From Phycicoccus flavus (GTDB lineage: Bacteria > Actinomycetota > Actinomycetes > Actinomycetales > Dermatophilaceae): a DNA stretch of 64,000 bases. The translations under genes and the position numbers were made by a program. The stretch lies in assembly GCF_004025965.2 (NCBI RefSeq), contig NZ_SAYU02000004.1:1-64000 (forward strand), read 5' to 3'. The notes beneath the pieces were generated by a model that worked only from the letters and a program-made list of their open reading frames with translations, searched no databases and was not told the origin of the DNA. This document shows, one piece after another, positions 57,117 to 63,958 of this stretch (position 1 is the stretch's first letter; the number at the start of each line of letters is the position of its first letter).

Positions 57117-58475
57117 GTGAGCGAGCGCGACAGAGAGATCCCCGGGTCCTCGATCGCGCGCGCCGCACGCCTGGCCGGGCTGCCGCTGGGCCACGCCGGC
57201 CGGGCCGCCCTCGGCGTCGGCAAGCGGGTCGGCGGCCGGCCCGCGGAGGTCGTCAGCGCCGAGCTGCAGGCCCGCACGGCCGAGCAGATGTTCGCCGTCC
57301 TCGGCCAGCTCAAGGGCGGCGCGATGAAGTTCGGGCAGGCGCTGTCGGTCATGGAGGCGGCGATGCCCGAGGAGCTCGCCGGTCCCTACCGCGCCACGCT
57401 CACCAAGCTCCAGGAGTCCGGGCCGCCGATGGGCGCCGACCGGGTGCACCGCATCCTCGCCGAGGAGCTCGGGCCGCGGTGGGCCAGCACGAAGCTCGTC
57501 GAGTTCGACGACGTCCCGGCGGCCGCGGCGTCGATCGGCCAGGTGCACCGCGGGGTCTGGCGCGACGGCCGCGAGGTCGCGGTGAAGATCCAGTACCCCG
57601 GCGCCGGGAAGGCGCTGCTGTCCGACCTCAACCAGATCTCGCGCGTCGCCCGGGTCGCGGGGTCGTGGGTGCCCGGCATCGACATCAAGCCGATCATGGA
57701 CGAGCTGCGCGCGCGGATGTCCGAGGAGCTCGACTACGGGCTCGAGGCGCGCAACCAGCGCCACTTCGCCCGGGCCTTCCGCGACGACGAGGACGTCTTC
57801 GTCCCCGACGTGCTCGTCGAGTCGCCGCAGGTGCTCGTCACCGAGTGGGTCGAGGGGACGCCGCTCGCGCGGATCATCGCCGACGGCACCCCCGAGCAGC
57901 GCGACGAGGCCGCGACCCTCTACCTCGAGTTCCACCTGCGCGCCCCCACCCGGGCCCGGCTGCTGCACGCGGACCCGCACCCCGGCAACTTCCGCATCAC
58001 CCCGGACGGCCGGCTCGGCGTCCTCGACTTCGGGGCCGTCAACCGCCTGCCCGAGGGGCTGCCGGCGGCCATGGGCGAGTTCCTCACCGCCGCCCTCGCC
58101 GGGGACGGGGACGAGCTCGTCACCCTGCTGCGGCAGGAGGGCTTCATCAAGCGCAGCATCGACATCGACCCGCAGGGGCTGCTGGAGTACCTCGAGCCGC
58201 TCTTCGAGCCGCTGCTGCACGAGCAGTTCACCCCCACCCGGGAGTGGCTGCGGGCCACCGCGAACCAGATCCAGGACCCGCGGCGCCCGCAGTTCCTCGT
58301 CGGCCTCAAGCTCAACCTGCCGCCGAGCTACCTGCTCATCCACCGGGTGTGGCTCGGCGGGATCGGCGTCCTCAGCCAGGTGGGCGGCACGGTGCCGCTG
58401 CGCGAGATGATCTGCGCCTACCTCCCCGGCGTCGACGAGTCCCGCCTCCCGCCGGACCCCTCGCTCACCGCCTGA
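57117..58475 (+). CDS. ABC1/AarF-family atypical kinase
   Basis: 452 residues from GTG 57117, just after GAGAATGGAGGG. The KxGQ motif is GGAMKFGQALSVMEAAMPEE, the Ala-rich loop is AAAASIGQVHRGVW, the catalytic Lys is in VAVKIQYPG, the catalytic loop HADPHPGNFRI and the metal-binding LDFGAVN. Members (UbiB, Coq8) support quinone or lipid biosynthesis or membrane lipid transport. In mycobacteria this is the neighbour of whiB7 (Rv3197, recalled). The -10 is poor (GAGAAT). Confidence 0.92.
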   Translation: MSERDREIPGSSIARAARLAGLPLGHAGRAALGVGKRVGGRPAEVVSAELQARTAEQMFAVLGQLKGGAMKFGQALSVMEAAMPEELAGPYRATLTKLQESGPPMGADRVHRILAEELGPRWASTKLVEFDDVPAAAASIGQVHRGVWRDGREVAVKIQYPGAGKALLSDLNQISRVARVAGSWVPGIDIKPIMDELRARMSEELDYGLEARNQRHFARAFRDDEDVFVPDVLVESPQVLVTEWVEGTPLARIIADGTPEQRDEAATLYLEFHLRAPTRARLLHADPHPGNFRITPDGRLGVLDFGAVNRLPEGLPAAMGEFLTAALAGDGDELVTLLRQEGFIKRSIDIDPQGLLEYLEPLFEPLLHEQFTPTREWLRATANQIQDPRRPQFLVGLKLNLPPSYLLIHRVWLGGIGVLSQVGGTVPLREMICAYLPGVDESRLPPDPSLTA

Positions 58476-58481
58476 GCGTCG

Positions 58482-58682
58482 TCACCACCACGCGGGGTCC
58501 AGCTTGCCCTCGATGCTCCGCAGATGGCGCCGGCTGCAGTCGGGGCAGGTCCACGACTCCCGGCCCCGCTCGACCGCCCTGCTCCAGGTGAGCCGGGCCC
58601 GGGCGAGCGCGTCCTCGCCCGACGGCGTGGCGCCGCACGACGCGCACGTCGGTGCGGCGCTCCCCTCCCCTCCCGCCGTCAC
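58482..58682 (-). CDS. small zinc-ribbon protein
   Basis: 66 residues from GTG 58682 (GTGA overlap with the glycosylase stop). CASCGATPSGED and CPDCSRRHLRSIEG form two CxxC knuckles 33 residues apart, a zinc ribbon. The rest is Arg/Ala-rich with WSRAVERGRESW. Cytosolic. Function unknown; its coupling to a DNA glycosylase gene suggests nucleic-acid work. Confidence 0.75.
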   Translation of the reverse strand: MTAGGEGSAAPTCASCGATPSGEDALARARLTWSRAVERGRESWTCPDCSRRHLRSIEGKLDPAWW

Positions 58683-59269
58683 GGTCGGGACGTCGCCCCG
58701 GCCTCGGCCTTGGCGGCCGCCTTCGCGGCCTTCTTGAACTCGCGGACCTTCTGCAGCGAGTCGGCGTCGACGACGTCGGCCACCGAGCGGAACGAGCCGG
58801 GCTCGGCGTAGGCGCCGCACGCCTCCTGCCAGCCCTCCGGCCGGACCCCGAGCTGCTTGCCAAGCAGCGCGGCGAAGATCCGCGCCTTCTGGTCCCCGAA
58901 GCCGGGCAGCGCCTTGAGGCGTCGCACGAGCTCGCGGCCGTCCTCGGCCGTGGTCCAGATGCGGCTGGCGTCCCCGCCGTACTCGTCGCGGACGACCGTC
59001 GCGAGCGACTGCACCCGCCCGGCCATCGAGCGGCCGTAGCGGTGGATGGCCGGCGGGGTCGCGCAGAGGTCGGCGAACGCCTCGGGCTCGGCGTCGGCGA
59101 GCGCGGCGGGCTCGAGGGTGCCGAACCGCTCGAGGATCTTCGCGGGTCCGGCGAAGGCGCGTTCCATCGGGAACTGCTGGTCCAGCAGCATCCCGGTCAG
59201 CAGGCCGAACGGGTCGGTGCTCAGCACCTCGTCGGCGGCGGGGTCCTGGGCGATCGTCAGCGCGGCCAC
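58679..59269 (-). CDS. HhH-GPD-type base excision repair glycosylase
   Basis: 196 residues from GTG 59269, with a TACCCT box six bases upstream. FGLLTGMLLDQQFPMERAFA is the N-terminal helix of the HhH-GPD fold with the Gln of family members, and LKALPGFGDQKARIFAALLG is the helix-hairpin-helix. The usual catalytic Asp region is less clear (ADVVDADSLQKV). No Fe-S cluster Cys set. It removes damaged bases, substrate not determined. The small zinc-ribbon gene follows in the same operon. Confidence 0.88.
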   Translation of the reverse strand: MAALTIAQDPAADEVLSTDPFGLLTGMLLDQQFPMERAFAGPAKILERFGTLEPAALADAEPEAFADLCATPPAIHRYGRSMAGRVQSLATVVRDEYGGDASRIWTTAEDGRELVRRLKALPGFGDQKARIFAALLGKQLGVRPEGWQEACGAYAEPGSFRSVADVVDADSLQKVREFKKAAKAAAKAEAGATSRP

Positions 59270-59412
59270 GGGACCAGGGTAGCCACGAGGTCCGCGGCGA
59301 CCGCGCGCCAGAAGTCCCGGGCGCGCAGCTCCGGCGCGGGCGCCGGAGCGGGCACCGCCCCCGACGCGGGGCCGGGGGCGGTGCGGGTGGCGGTGTCGCT
59401 GCCGGTCCTCAT
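59257..59412 (-). CDS. small protein downstream of whiB7 (51 residues)
   Basis: 51 residues from ATG 59412, overlapping the 43-residue gene (ATGA) and the start of the glycosylase gene (13 bases). MRTGSDTATRTAPGPASGAV at the start is Ala/Pro/Ser/Thr-rich; the second half ends ARDFWRAVAADLVATLVPWP with a hydrophobic helix. No family recognised. Position and coupling suggest it is part of the whiB7 message. It could also be a chance frame. Confidence 0.45.
   Translation of the reverse strand: MRTGSDTATRTAPGPASGAVPAPAPAPELRARDFWRAVAADLVATLVPWPR
59276..59281 (-). promoter_or_regulatory. -10 box of leaderless promoter for the glycosylase gene
   Basis: TACCCT, six bases, GTG 59269; it lies inside the 51-residue reading frame. 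Confidence 0.5.
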
Positions 59413-59540
59413 CGGACGACGGCGTGGACGACCGCGCGCATCTGCTCTCGGTTCGCGGCCTCGCGCGCGCGGCGCTGCGTCTCGTGGACGCGGCGCTCGT
59501 GCACGACGCGGCGGACCTGCTGCATCCGTCGGTGGTACAT
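59409..59540 (-). CDS. small basic protein downstream of whiB7 (43 residues)
   Basis: 43 residues from ATG 59540, with CAGGAGAACGAC just upstream. The sequence MYHRRMQQVRRVVHERRVHE is strongly basic and predicted a single amphipathic helix, later AREAANREQMRAVVHAVV. It begins 48 bases after the whiB7 stop, with its own ribosome site, and its stop overlaps the ATG of the next small frame (ATGA). No family recognised. Confidence 0.6.
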   Translation of the reverse strand: MYHRRMQQVRRVVHERRVHETQRRAREAANREQMRAVVHAVVR

Positions 59541-59587
59541 GTCGTTCTCCTGTCGGTGCTGTCCGTGCGGTGTCGGTCACGTCGCGG

Positions 59588-59875
59588 TCAGGCCGCGACG
59601 TCGGTCTTGCGGGGGCGGCCCCGGGGCCGCTTGCGGGCGACGGTGACGCCCTGGACGAAGAGCTCTCCGCCCCAGACGCCCCACGGCTCGCGCCGGTCGA
59701 GCGCACCCGCGAGGCAGGTCTCCCGGACCGGGCAGGTGCGGCACAGGGCCTTGGCGAACTCGACGCCGTCGGGGGTGTCGGCGAACCACACCTCGGCGTC
59801 GTTCTCTCGGCACGGGATGCCCTCGCCGTCGGCGACGGACGTCTCGTGCAGGTCGAGAAGGTCGGTCAGCTGCAT
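59588..59875 (-). CDS. whiB7: WhiB7-type iron-sulfur transcription regulator
   Basis: 95 residues from ATG 59875, with a full AAGGAGGTGA ribosome site 7 bases upstream. WhiB7 activates intrinsic antibiotic resistance genes together with the housekeeping sigma factor. Cys22, Cys45, Cys48 and Cys54 (C-x22-C-x2-C-x5-C) hold the 4Fe-4S cluster; WFADTPDG and GVWGGE (66-71) are the family motifs; the AT-hook RPRGRPRK (83-90) is specific for WhiB7. The coding frame stays open for 42 codons upstream (to ATG 60001), but the strong ribosome site argues against that start. A long leader with terminator precedes it. Confidence 0.97.
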   Translation of the reverse strand: MQLTDLLDLHETSVADGEGIPCRENDAEVWFADTPDGVEFAKALCRTCPVRETCLAGALDRREPWGVWGGELFVQGVTVARKRPRGRPRKTDVAA

Positions 59876-60124
59876 CGGGATGTCACCTCCTTGATGGGCG
59901 CGCCGGGTGTGGCGCTCGGTCGATCCGTCGCGCCCGGTGAGGCACGAGGTATGGGGTGGGCGGTCGCGGTCGCAGCCGCGCGGCTCGCTCCTGGTCGTCA
60001 TCGCTTCGGTCCTCGCGTGTCGTCGTGACGGGTGGTGTGGGTGGGGTTCGTGGGAGATCCGGACACGAGAAAGGCCGCGGATCCCGGTGGGATCCGCGGC
60101 CTCGAGGTGGTGGCTACCTGTCGT
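59876..60124 (-). other. whiB7 leader between the 83-codon frame and whiB7
   Basis: 249 bases with the terminator at 60072..60102 at the upstream end. An ATG at 60001 is in frame with whiB7 and would add 42 residues. No other gene seen. Confidence 0.55.
60072..60102 (-). terminator. Rho-independent terminator in the whiB7 leader
   Basis: Perfect 14-bp stem, GGCCGCGGATCCC with GGGATCCGCGGCC plus one A-T pair and a 3-base loop; on the minus strand it is followed by TTTCTCGT, so it acts in the whiB7 direction. It lies 22 bases after the stop of the 83-codon frame and about 200 bases before whiB7. Confidence 0.85.
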
Positions 60125-60376
60125 CTAGACGGGTGGCCCCTCGAGGCGGGGGTACGCGGATCCGGTGGCCGGGGCGTCGACACCGGCGACGTCGGCCGTG
60201 GCGCCGACAAGGCCGGCGATGCGCTCACGCATCGGCACGAGGCCGACGACGGGCACACTGCGCCCCTGGACCTGGGCGAAGAGATCGCCCGAGTGAGCGG
60301 TGTTGGACCCGTACCAGGCGTCGCACGTCACGCGGGCAGCGGTCATCGCCGCGGCGGTCTTCGTCGTGGTCTCCAT
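60125..60376 (-). CDS. 83-codon leader reading frame upstream of whiB7
   Basis: 83 residues from ATG 60376, with GAGGAGGGACCCCG as ribosome site. The sequence METTTKTAAAMTAARVTCDA starts it, ending SAYPRLEGPPV. About nine in ten codons end in G or C, as in real genes here, so it is probably translated. No family recognised. It stands between the whiB7 promoter and the leader terminator. It may be the sensing open reading frame of the whiB7 attenuator or an independent small gene. It is much longer than the short uORFs described for whiB7 of other actinobacteria (recalled). Confidence 0.6.
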   Translation of the reverse strand: METTTKTAAAMTAARVTCDAWYGSNTAHSGDLFAQVQGRSVPVVGLVPMRERIAGLVGATADVAGVDAPATGSAYPRLEGPPV

Positions 60377-60446
60377 CGGGGTCCCTCCTCACTCGGTCTC
60401 GCTCGGCCGCGTCCCCGGACGGGGCACGCGAGGTGTCTGCGGTGAG

Positions 60447-60476
60447 ACTGTATTGCGCCGCTGGATCGGCGGGCAA
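60447..60476 (-). promoter_or_regulatory. whiB7 promoter (-35 TTGCCC, -10 TACAGT)
   Basis: On the minus strand TTGCCC (60476..60471), 18 bases, TACAGT (60452..60447). Directly upstream of the -35 is the AT-rich stretch CAAATGCA, unusual in this GC-rich DNA and placed where WhiB7 binds through its AT-hook in its own promoter. Start point near 60440 gives a leader of about 565 bases. Confidence 0.7.
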
Positions 60477-60535
60477 TGCATTTGCCGGGACCACCCGGGG
60501 CGTCGGTGCCGCAGCCCGGTGTGTTCGACTGCGCG

Positions 60536-62653
60536 TCAGCCGGATTCGGCGTCAGAAAATTCTTCGACGATTCCCAGGACGGCGGGTCCGAAGCGCTCGA
60601 GCTTGGCCGGCCCGACCCCTGTGATCCGGGAGAGCTCGCCGGTGTCGGCCGGTACCCGCTCGGCGATGGCCTCGAGGGTCGCGTCGGTGAAGACGACGTA
60701 CGCGGGGACGGCGTTCTCCTTCGCGGTCTCGAGCCGCCACTCGCGCAGCGCCTCGAAGAGCCGCTCGTCCCGCGACGGCGGACAGGTGGTGCAGCGCCCG
60801 ACGGTGCGCTCCTTGGCCGTCGCGAGGTCGCGGCCGCAGACGCGGCACGTCGAGCGGGTCGGCGTGCGGGCGGCGGCCTCCTTCCGGCGGCGCTTGGGGA
60901 TGCTGCGGGCGGCCGCGCCGAGGACTGACCCGGTGCCGTCGAGGAAGCGCGAGGGGCGCCGGGTGGCCTTGGCGCCGGGCGTGCGCGAGCGGGCGTAGGA
61001 CAGGACGAGACGGTCGCGGGCGCGGGTGACGCCGACGTAGAGGAGCCGCCGCTCCTCCTCGATCTCCTCGGGCGTCTCGGCCATCGTGATGGGCAGCAGC
61101 CCGTCGGAGCAGCCGACGAGGAAGACGGTGTCCCACTCCAGGCCCTTCGCGGCGTGCAGCGAGGCCAGGGTGACGCCCTGCACCGTCGGGGCGTGCTGGG
61201 CGGCCGCCCGCTCGTCGAGCTCGCGGACGAACCCGGGCAGCCGGGCCTCCGGGTCCGCGGCGGAGACGTCGTCGGCCAGGGCGGCGAGCGCCGCGAGGGA
61301 CTCCCACCGCTCGCGCGCCGCTCCCCCGGACGTCGGCGGCTCCCGCGTCCACCCGGCGCCGAGCAGGACGTCGCGCACGAGGTCGGGCAGCGGCACCTCG
61401 CCGTCGTCGGTCCGCGCGCCGCCGCGCAGGAGGAGCACGGCGTCGCGGACCTCCTTGCGGGAGAAGAAGCGCTCGCCGCCGCGGACGAGATAGGGGACGC
61501 CGCGCTGGGCGAGGGCCGACTCCAGCAGCTCGCTCTGGCCGTTGGTGCGGAACAGCACCGCGATCTCGGCCGGCGAGTGCCCGTCGGCGACGAGGCCGGC
61601 GATGCGGGTGGCGACCTGCTCGGCCTCGGCGGGGTCGTCGTCGGCGACGACGAGCTCGGGGTCGACGCCCGCCCCGCGCTGGGCCCGCAGCTCGACCGAC
61701 CCCGAGCGACGGCCGCCGCCGGGCATCGAGAGGACGAGGTTGGCCAGGCCGACCACCTGCGGGGTGGAGCGGTAGTTGCGGACGAGCTCGACGACCCGCG
61801 CCTGCGGGTGCCGGCCGCGGAAGGCCAGCAGGTGCCGGGGCGAGGCGCCGGTGAAGGAGTAGATGGTCTGGGCCGGGTCGCCGACGACGCACACGTCGTC
61901 GCGGTCCCCGAGCCACTGGTCGAGCAGCGTCTGCTGGAGCCGGTTGACGTCCTGGTACTCGTCGACGACGAAGTGGCGGTACTGCCCCCGGACGACCCGG
62001 GCGACCTCGACGTGCTCGGCGAGGATGCCGGACATGAGCAGCAGCACGTCCTCGAAGTCGATGACGCCGCGCTCGGTCTTGACCTCCTCGTAGGTCGCGA
62101 CGACCCGGGCCATCGCGATGGCGTCGAGCCCGGCCGGGGGCTCGCGGCGCTGCGCGCGGGCGGCCGTGGCGTAGGTGTCGGCGGTGAGCATCGAGACCTT
62201 GGCCCACTCGATCTCGGCGGCGAGGTCGCGCACCGCCGGGGAGTCCAGCCGCAGCCGGAGCCGGCCGCCGGCCTCCGCCACCGCACCCGCCTTGTGCGGC
62301 ATGACCTCGGGGGCGGCCCCGCCGACGGCCTGCGGCCAGAAGTAGTGCAGCTGGCGCAGGGCGGCGGCGTGGAAGGTGCGGGCCTGCACCCCGCCGACGC
62401 CGAGGTCGCGCAGCCGGGTGCGCATCTCGCCGGCGGCGCGGGCGGTGAAGGTCACCGCGAGCACCCGCTGGGGCTGGTAGACGCCGGACAGGACGCCGTA
62501 GGCGATGCGGTGGGTGATGGCCCGGGTCTTGCCGGTGCCGGCGCCGGCGAGCACGCACATCGGGCCGCGGGGGTGGGCCGCGACCTCGCGCTGCTCGGGG
62601 TCGAGGGCGTCGAGGACGGCGTCGGCTCCGGGGTGCACGGGCAGGCTCGTCAT
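60536..62653 (-). CDS. uvrD2: ATP-dependent DNA helicase UvrD2
   Basis: 705 residues from ATG 62653. Superfamily 1 motifs: Q motif LDPEQREVAAHP, Walker A LAGAGTGKTRAITHR, II VVDEYQDVN, III VGDPAQTIYSF, IV LVRNYRSTP, V TLASLHAAKGLEWDTV, VI RRLLYVGVTRARDRL. The tail carries a CRVCGRDL/CTTCPP Cys cluster and an HRDC domain near the end (LRVRRLETAKENAVP-like start), the mark of UvrD2 of mycobacteria. It unwinds DNA in repair. TAGGAT box nine bases upstream. Confidence 0.95.
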   Translation of the reverse strand: MTSLPVHPGADAVLDALDPEQREVAAHPRGPMCVLAGAGTGKTRAITHRIAYGVLSGVYQPQRVLAVTFTARAAGEMRTRLRDLGVGGVQARTFHAAALRQLHYFWPQAVGGAAPEVMPHKAGAVAEAGGRLRLRLDSPAVRDLAAEIEWAKVSMLTADTYATAARAQRREPPAGLDAIAMARVVATYEEVKTERGVIDFEDVLLLMSGILAEHVEVARVVRGQYRHFVVDEYQDVNRLQQTLLDQWLGDRDDVCVVGDPAQTIYSFTGASPRHLLAFRGRHPQARVVELVRNYRSTPQVVGLANLVLSMPGGGRRSGSVELRAQRGAGVDPELVVADDDPAEAEQVATRIAGLVADGHSPAEIAVLFRTNGQSELLESALAQRGVPYLVRGGERFFSRKEVRDAVLLLRGGARTDDGEVPLPDLVRDVLLGAGWTREPPTSGGAARERWESLAALAALADDVSAADPEARLPGFVRELDERAAAQHAPTVQGVTLASLHAAKGLEWDTVFLVGCSDGLLPITMAETPEEIEEERRLLYVGVTRARDRLVLSYARSRTPGAKATRRPSRFLDGTGSVLGAAARSIPKRRRKEAAARTPTRSTCRVCGRDLATAKERTVGRCTTCPPSRDERLFEALREWRLETAKENAVPAYVVFTDATLEAIAERVPADTGELSRITGVGPAKLERFGPAVLGIVEEFSDAESG

Positions 62654-62662
62654 CGTGTCCCG

Positions 62663-62668
62663 ATCCTA
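62663..62668 (-). promoter_or_regulatory. -10 box for uvrD2
   Basis: TAGGAT on the minus strand, nine bases before ATG 62653. Confidence 0.45.
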
Positions 62669-62696
62669 GGTGTCCCCGGCGACACCCGGTCGGCCG

Positions 62697-62722
62697 GGAA
62701 GAGCCGGCCGGGCGGCGGCGTT
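62697..62722 (+). promoter_or_regulatory. SigR-like promoter for mycoredoxin
   Basis: GGAAG (62697..62701), 18 bases, GTT (62720..62722), one base from the GGAAT-N18-GTT consensus; nine bases separate GTT from the ATG. Confidence 0.6.
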
Positions 62723-62731
62723 GACCGCGCC

Positions 62732-62983
62732 ATGAGCACCCCCGCCGCCGGAACCCTGACGATGTACACGACGTCGTGGTGCGGCTTCTGCCGCCGCCTG
62801 AAGACCCAGCTGGACCGGGAGGGCGTCGAGTACCGCGAGGTCGACATCGACCGGGTCGACGGCGCCGCGTCGTTCGTGGAGTCGGTGAACGGCGGCAACC
62901 GCACGGTGCCGACCGTCGTCTTCCCGGACGGGTCCACGGCGACGAACCCGTCCGCGGGCGAGGTCGTCGACCGGCTCGGCTAG
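62732..62983 (+). CDS. mrx1: mycoredoxin (glutaredoxin-like)
   Basis: 83 residues from ATG 62732. Thioredoxin fold with the active site SWCGFCRRLK (C-x-x-C), the cis-Pro loop NRTVPTVVFPDGS and the GG-like late motif NPSAGEVVDRL. It reduces mycothiol mixed disulfides. Length matches Mrx1 of mycobacteria. Its promoter is of the SigR type, which fits the known SigR regulon. Divergent from uvrD2. Confidence 0.92.
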   Translation: MSTPAAGTLTMYTTSWCGFCRRLKTQLDREGVEYREVDIDRVDGAASFVESVNGGNRTVPTVVFPDGSTATNPSAGEVVDRLG

Positions 62984-62993
62984 TCCGGACGCC

Positions 62994-63917
62994 TCAGCGC
63001 ATCGACACCGTCTCGGGGGCCTGGATCGGTCCCCCGTACCAGTGCTCGACGAGCCGCCGGGCGATCGACACCGACCCCGGGATGTGCACGGAGCCGTCGG
63101 CGATGGCGGCGAGGAGCTCCTCCCGGCTGAACCAGCGGGCCGCGGCGATCTCGTCGTCCTGCAGGCGCAGGTCGGTGCCGCGGGCCCGGGCGGTGAAGCC
63201 GACCATGAGCGAGGACGGGAAGGGCCAGGGCTGGTCGCCGAGGTAGACGACGTCCTCGACCTCGACGCCGACCTCCTCGCCGACCTCCCGGGCGACCGCC
63301 GCGGCCAGGGTCTCGCCCGGCTCGACGAAGCCCGCGAGCACCGACATGCCGCCGCTGCGGAAGCCGCGTCCGTTCGCCAGCAGCAGGCGGTCGGCGTCGT
63401 CGACGACGGACATGATGACGGCGACGTCGGTGCGCGGGTAGTGCTCGCTGCCGTCGACGGTGCAGCGGCGCACCCACCCCGCGTGCACCGGCACGGTGGG
63501 GCTGCCGCAGCGGGGGCAGAACTCGTGGGTGCGGTGCCAGTTGGCCAGGGCCAGGGTCGTCGCGAACAGCGAGGCCCCCAGCGGGTCGAGGTGGGCGCCG
63601 ACCTGGCGCAGCGTGTCCAGACCGGCGTCGTCATCGCCCGCGGGGTCGTCGACGACGCCGACGTGCTGGCGGCCCTCGGCCTCCCCGAGGTAGAAGGCGA
63701 GCCGGGAGGCGTCGTCCGGGCGGGGCGCCCCGAGCCCGACGCGGGCGTCGGCGCCGTCACGGGTGACCCGTGCGGCGTCGCCGTGCAGGCGCAGCACCGC
63801 GGTGGCGGGGTCGGCGAGGAGCCGGGGCAGCAGGTCGACGGTGCGCAGGTCCGAGCGGCGGTCGAGCGCCGGGATGGTCAGCGACACCGCGGGAAGAGAT
63901 CGCTCGGCACGGGCCAC
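62994..63917 (-). CDS. nudC: NADH pyrophosphatase NudC
   Basis: 307 residues from GTG 63917, chosen by TAGGCT seven bases upstream. It hydrolyses NADH and removes NAD caps from RNA. The zinc domain is FCPRCGSPTVPVHAGWVRRC, with the fourth Cys replaced as is usual in actinobacteria, and SEHYPRTDVAVIM follows. The Nudix box is GFVEPGETLAAAVAREVGEE followed by VGV, and SLMVGFTARA (SQPWPFPxS region: GDQPWPFPSSLMVGF) is the NADH-specific motif. Confidence 0.95.
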   Translation of the reverse strand: MARAERSLPAVSLTIPALDRRSDLRTVDLLPRLLADPATAVLRLHGDAARVTRDGADARVGLGAPRPDDASRLAFYLGEAEGRQHVGVVDDPAGDDDAGLDTLRQVGAHLDPLGASLFATTLALANWHRTHEFCPRCGSPTVPVHAGWVRRCTVDGSEHYPRTDVAVIMSVVDDADRLLLANGRGFRSGGMSVLAGFVEPGETLAAAVAREVGEEVGVEVEDVVYLGDQPWPFPSSLMVGFTARARGTDLRLQDDEIAAARWFSREELLAAIADGSVHIPGSVSIARRLVEHWYGGPIQAPETVSMR

Positions 63918-63924
63918 GGCTCCC

Positions 63925-63930
63925 AGCCTA
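63925..63930 (-). promoter_or_regulatory. -10 box of leaderless promoter for nudC
   Basis: TAGGCT, seven bases, GTG 63917. Confidence 0.55.
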
Positions 63931-63946
63931 CGGCGGCCCCGCGGCA

Positions 63947-63952
63947 TACCGT
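63947..63952 (+). promoter_or_regulatory. -10 box of leaderless promoter for the last gene
   Basis: TACCGT, six bases, GTG 63959. Confidence 0.5.
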
Positions 63953-63958
63953 GGGGGA

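Noticed and set aside
59409-59706. Minus-strand frame extending across whiB7 into the 51-residue protein
   Set aside because: The upstream part is out of frame with whiB7 motifs and lacks a start with ribosome site; only the last 51 codons are retained as a possible small gene.
59876-60001. Longer whiB7 start at ATG 60001 (42 extra residues)
   Set aside because: The frame is open, but the full AAGGAGGTGA site serves ATG 59875 and the added residues are Arg/Pro-rich and unlike WhiB7 proteins.
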